A DNA stretch of 37,287 bases. Source: Phenylobacterium parvum. GTDB taxonomy: Bacteria; Pseudomonadota; Alphaproteobacteria; Caulobacterales; Caulobacteraceae. The position numbers and the translations under genes were made by a program. Below, one piece after another: positions 34,651-37,287 of the stretch (positions within the stretch are counted from its first letter, which is position 1; every line of letters starts with the position of its first letter). The stretch is from NCBI GenBank assembly GCA_029977805.1, contig JAPOKE010000008.1, positions 1 to 37,287 of the forward strand. Reading direction: 5' to 3'. Below the pieces are notes generated by a model, which did no database searches, was not told where the DNA came from, and saw only the letters and a program-made list of their open reading frames with translations.

Positions 34651-35703
34651 ATGAAGCTCATCGTCACGGGCGGCGCAGGATTCATCGGTTCGGCCGTCGT
34701 GAGGCGGGCCGTGGGCGAAGGACGCAGCGTCGTGAACCTCGACGCCCTCACCTATTCGGCGAGCCTGGACAATGTCGCCTCTGTCGCGGGCCAGGCGGGC
34801 TATGCCTTCGAGCACGCCGACATCTGCGACGCCGCCGCCGTGGCCGCCGTCTTCGCGCGCCACCAGCCCGACGCCGTCATGCACCTGGCCGCAGAGAGCC
34901 ACAATGACCGGGCGATCGACGGCCCCATCGACTTCGTGCGCACCAATGTCCTGGGCACGGCCGTCCTGCTTGAGGCGGCGCGGCGCTACTGGTCCGCCCT
35001 GCCTCCCGGCCGGCGCGAGGCCTTCCGGTTCCACCACGTCTCCACGGACGAGGTCTTCGGCGCCCTGGGCGAGGACGGCGCCTTCAGCGAGGCCACGCCC
35101 TACGATCCCAACTCGCCCTACTCCGCCTCCAAGGCCGGCGCCGACCACCTGGTCCGCGCCTGGGGCCGCACATACGGCCTGCCGGTGGTGATCACCAACT
35201 GCGCGAACAACTACGGCCCCTTCCAGTTCCCGGAAAAGCTGATCCCGACGGTCATCGTCCGGGCCATGGAGGGCAAGGCCATCCCCGTCTACGGCGACGG
35301 CCGCCAGGTGCGCGACTGGCTGCACGTGGACGACCACGCCGAGGCCCTGCTGACGGTCCTCGACCGCGGCCGGCTGGGCGAGACCTACTGCATCGGCGGC
35401 GACTCGACCCGCCGCAACATCGAGGTCGTCCGGATGCTCTGCGAGGCCCTCGACCGCTACGCCCCGGCCAACACGCCGCACGCGGACAAGATCAGCTTCG
35501 TCACCGACCGGCCGGGCCACGACTTCCGCTACGCCATCGACGCCTCGAAGATCCGCGACGAACTGGGCTGGACCCCCCGCACGCCGGTCCCGCAGGGCCT
35601 GGACGAGACCGTGCGCTGGTACGTCGAGAACCAGGCCTGGTGGCAGGCCATCCGCGACCGCGGCTTCACCGCCGAACGCCAGGGCCTGTCAGGCGGCGCC
35701 TGA
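34651..35703 (+). CDS. rfbB: dTDP-glucose 4,6-dehydratase
   Basis: RfbB/RmlB converts dTDP-glucose to dTDP-4-keto-6-deoxyglucose, a branch point for rhamnose and other deoxysugars of surface polysaccharides. The 350-residue extended SDR protein has the NAD motif GGAGFIGS at about 7-14, HLAAESHNDRAID, the catalytic TDE in HVSTDEVFG, YSASKAGADHLV (Tyr-x-x-x-Lys), and NCANNYGPFQFPEKLIP. The length matches the family. Its usual partners rfbA, rfbC and rfbD are not within the window. Its stop overlaps the convergent membrane-protein gene by 15 bases. The 194-base gap to the divergent MATE start holds its promoter, but I recognise no specific elements there. Confidence 0.95.
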   Translation: MKLIVTGGAGFIGSAVVRRAVGEGRSVVNLDALTYSASLDNVASVAGQAGYAFEHADICDAAAVAAVFARHQPDAVMHLAAESHNDRAIDGPIDFVRTNVLGTAVLLEAARRYWSALPPGRREAFRFHHVSTDEVFGALGEDGAFSEATPYDPNSPYSASKAGADHLVRAWGRTYGLPVVITNCANNYGPFQFPEKLIPTVIVRAMEGKAIPVYGDGRQVRDWLHVDDHAEALLTVLDRGRLGETYCIGGDSTRRNIEVVRMLCEALDRYAPANTPHADKISFVTDRPGHDFRYAIDASKIRDELGWTPRTPVPQGLDETVRWYVENQAWWQAIRDRGFTAERQGLSGGA

Positions 35704-36498
35704 GACCTCCGGGGTCGCGGCCGGACGGTCCTTCAGGGCCCGGAGCTCCCGGTAGATCGTCACGGTCAGGACGACGGTGAAGATCGAGTTCGCGAAAGAG
35801 ACCAGAAGGTTCAGCAGGAAGAAGACGCCGGTGAGCGGCGAAAGGGCGATGTCCGGGTCGCTCTCCAGGGGAAGGCTCGTCAGCAGGGACACCGGGAAGA
35901 AAAGGAGCCCCGAGAGGATGAAGAGCCCGAGGAGTCGCCAGCGGTTGTCGCGGGTCAGGTCCCGGCTTCTCTGGAGCGCGCCACCGACGTCCTTCCCCTC
36001 GAAGATCATGGCCATCGGGGCCATGGACAAGGCGAGGGCGATCATGATCCCGGGAACGATGAACAGGATCATGCCCAGAAAGGTGAAGATGCCAACGACC
36101 AGGGTGAGCAGGAAGTAGCTGACAAGGCTGGGCTTCGGGTCGCGCAGGATGTCCATGAACTTCAGGGTCCGGCCCTCAGCGGAGGCGTCCGCCAGCTTGT
36201 ATTGGGCGACGGCGAACCGGAGGGCCACGGCGATGAACACCCCGACGAAGACAAGGACCAGGGGAGCCATGGCGAGCCCAAACGGAAGCGATTCAGGGTC
36301 AAGCCCCAGGCCCTTCTGCAGGGCGAAGCCCAGTCCGGCGAGCGGTATGGCCATGGCGACGAGCCCGGCGAGGACGACGCCGATCAGGAGCAGCATCAGG
36401 AGCGCCAGCGGTCCGAAGGCCTTGAGGAAGGCCCGGCAGGTCTTCTCGAAGGTCGCGATGACCGGAAGCTTGGCGGGGGCGAAGGAGATTTCGGTCAT
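35689..36498 (-). CDS. Multi-pass membrane protein of unknown function (tandem paralog 1)
   Basis: This is a 269-residue protein with about six hydrophobic segments. The ATG at 36498 (MTEISFAPAKLPVIATFEKT) overlaps the upstream paralog stop as ATGA. The segments run from LALLMLLLIGVVLAGLVAMAIPLAGLGF and MAPLVLVFVGVFIAVALRFAVAQY, through VSYFLLTLVVGIFTFLGMILFIVPGIMIALALSMAPMAMIFEG and RWRLLGLFILSGLLFFPVSLLTSLP, to FLLNLLVSFANSIFTVVLTVTIYRELRAL. The AMIFEG...RSRDLTRDNRWRLLG pattern resembles glycerophosphoryl diester phosphodiesterase membrane-domain-type proteins. No soluble catalytic domain is present. Function is unknown. It shares VAQY, AMIFEG and LTRxN with its neighbour, so the pair is a tandem duplication. 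Confidence 0.8.
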   Translation of the reverse strand: MTEISFAPAKLPVIATFEKTCRAFLKAFGPLALLMLLLIGVVLAGLVAMAIPLAGLGFALQKGLGLDPESLPFGLAMAPLVLVFVGVFIAVALRFAVAQYKLADASAEGRTLKFMDILRDPKPSLVSYFLLTLVVGIFTFLGMILFIVPGIMIALALSMAPMAMIFEGKDVGGALQRSRDLTRDNRWRLLGLFILSGLLFFPVSLLTSLPLESDPDIALSPLTGVFFLLNLLVSFANSIFTVVLTVTIYRELRALKDRPAATPEVSGAA

Positions 36499-37287
36499 GC
36501 GGGGACTCCGTCGATCTCTGGCTGTCCAGTGGGAAGGGGGGCGGCAATCTGAGCCCGAAGGTCCTGGTAGACGATGGCGGCGACCAGCGCCCACAGGCAG
36601 GACAAGAGGAAGAGCAGGAAAAGCGCGACGGCAAGCGTCGGCAGGACGATGACGAGGGAAACGTCCGGCCCCGCCGCCTTGGCGACGAGGTAGCTGAGAA
36701 GGGACGGGGCGAAGGCCAGGGGCAAGAGGATCAGCGCCAGGCCCAGGAGGCTCGGGAGATTGCTGCGCGTGAGCCTCCAGCTGACGGCGAGGGAGCCCTT
36801 GATATTCGTCCCTTCGAAGATCATCGCCGGCAGGGCCTGGCCGAAGACCAGGAGGAACAGCACGCCGGGTATCACCAGGGCCGAAAAACCCACCAGGGCG
36901 CCCAGGCCCAGGACGAGGACCAGCGAAACCAGCGGCAGGAGGGGCGGGTCCGGCCTACAGAAGACCTCAAGGGCCCGCGGGCGCAAGCCGGCCCGGACCT
37001 CGGCTGCGATCCGGTACTGGGCGACGACCAGACGGACGGCGACATAGGCCTGGATCATCCATCCGACGACACTCATAAGCAGGGGCAGGGCCTCCGCAAC
37101 CCGGGCGCCAGGGCCCGAGGCACCCAGCCCCCCAACCTCCAGGGCCACCCTGAGGATCGCGAAGGGAACGCCTAGCAGCAGCACAAGCATGACCATAAGG
37201 CCTAGCGCGATGAGGTGCGCCAGGAGCAAGGGGCCAGTGGCCTTGGGCAGGAGGCTCACCCCCTCCCGGAGGGTCTGGAAGATCTCC
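36495..37287 (-). CDS. Multi-pass membrane protein of unknown function (tandem paralog 2), 5' end outside window
   Basis: The track starts this at a GTG (37259), but the frame stays open to the window edge and reads EIFQTLREGVSLLPKATGPLL. This parallels IATFEKTCRAFLKAFGPLAL in its paralog, so the real start probably lies beyond the edge. About 263 residues are visible, with hydrophobic segments LLAHLIALGLMVMLVLLLGVPFAIL, PLVSLVLVLGLGALVGFSALVIPGVLFLLVFGQALPAMIFEG, LLGLALILLPLAFAPSLLSYLVA and VSLVIVLPTLAVALFLLFLLSCLWALVAAIVY. Shared motifs with the downstream gene are VVAQYRI, AMIFEG and WRLTRSN. The two are translationally coupled. Function is unknown. Confidence 0.78.
   Translation of the reverse strand, partial: EIFQTLREGVSLLPKATGPLLLAHLIALGLMVMLVLLLGVPFAILRVALEVGGLGASGPGARVAEALPLLMSVVGWMIQAYVAVRLVVAQYRIAAEVRAGLRPRALEVFCRPDPPLLPLVSLVLVLGLGALVGFSALVIPGVLFLLVFGQALPAMIFEGTNIKGSLAVSWRLTRSNLPSLLGLALILLPLAFAPSLLSYLVAKAAGPDVSLVIVLPTLAVALFLLFLLSCLWALVAAIVYQDLRAQIAAPLPTGQPEIDGVPA

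Overview
This window looks like chromosomal DNA of a Caulobacterales-type alphaproteobacterium, probably Caulobacter, Phenylobacterium or a close relative. The evidence is a very high GC content with strongly GC-rich third codon positions, plus a set of lineage markers: a GapR-type DUF2312 protein, a DUF1013 TrcR-type cell-cycle regulator, a TacA-like sigma-54 response regulator close to gapR, a solitary motA, DUF465 proteins, and a RibB fused to a degenerate RibA-like domain. I recall tacA and gapR lying a few genes apart in Caulobacter crescentus; I could not check this. I see no phage, insertion sequence, CRISPR array, rRNA or tRNA. The window reads as core chromosome.

Layout. (1) 1-11.6 kb, all minus strand: a polyamine (putrescine/spermidine) uptake and catabolism cluster. 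In transcription order it is glutamine-synthetase-like ligase, periplasmic binding lipoprotein, two permeases, ATPase, gamma-glutamyl hydrolase, class-III aminotransferase, second glutamine-synthetase-like ligase and FAD oxidase, followed by the 5' part of lepA. It combines the transaminase (Spu) and gamma-glutamyl (Puu) routes. (2) 11.6-14.5 kb: thiC under a TPP riboswitch, with a DUF4239-like membrane protein gene 23 bases downstream that may share the transcript. (3) 14.5-16.7 kb: a lipoprotein PQQ quinohemoprotein dehydrogenase with a strong intrinsic terminator. (4) 16.7-19.3 kb: the TacA-like regulator, then (opposite strand) gapR with a coupled small basic protein, and a zinc-free ribosomal protein L36 too short for the ORF track. 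(5) 19.3-24.5 kb: lytic transglycosylase, MFS transporter, motA, purK and purE. (6) 24.5-26.6 kb: a diguanylate cyclase lacking the usual inhibitory site, two divergent DUF465 genes, and trcR. (7) 26.6-31.6 kb: acyl-CoA dehydrogenase, then a tightly overlapping acyl-CoA ligase, FMN reductase and ribBX chain. (8) 31.6-37.3 kb: serine hydrolase, MATE transporter, dTDP-glucose 4,6-dehydratase, and two tandem paralogous multi-pass membrane proteins, the second cut by the window edge.

How the parts relate. The first 11.6 kb is a coherent pathway: import polyamines, then either transaminate them or glutamylate, oxidise and hydrolyse them. The central part is rich in cell-cycle and motility functions (TacA, GapR, TrcR, MotA, GGDEF) interspersed with purine, thiamine and riboflavin biosynthesis. 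Hairpins at 14.5, 26.6 and 30.2 kb have a G-U wobble when read as minus-strand RNA but an A-C mismatch on the plus strand, which supports their assignment to minus-strand transcripts. No intergenic stretch exceeds 300 bases. I found no convincing wholly novel system. The most interesting points are the TPP-riboswitch/DUF4239 linkage, the CoA ligase-FMN reductase-RibBX overlap chain running towards trcR, the coupled partner of GapR, and identical rare-codon tracts in the two glutamine-synthetase paralogs.
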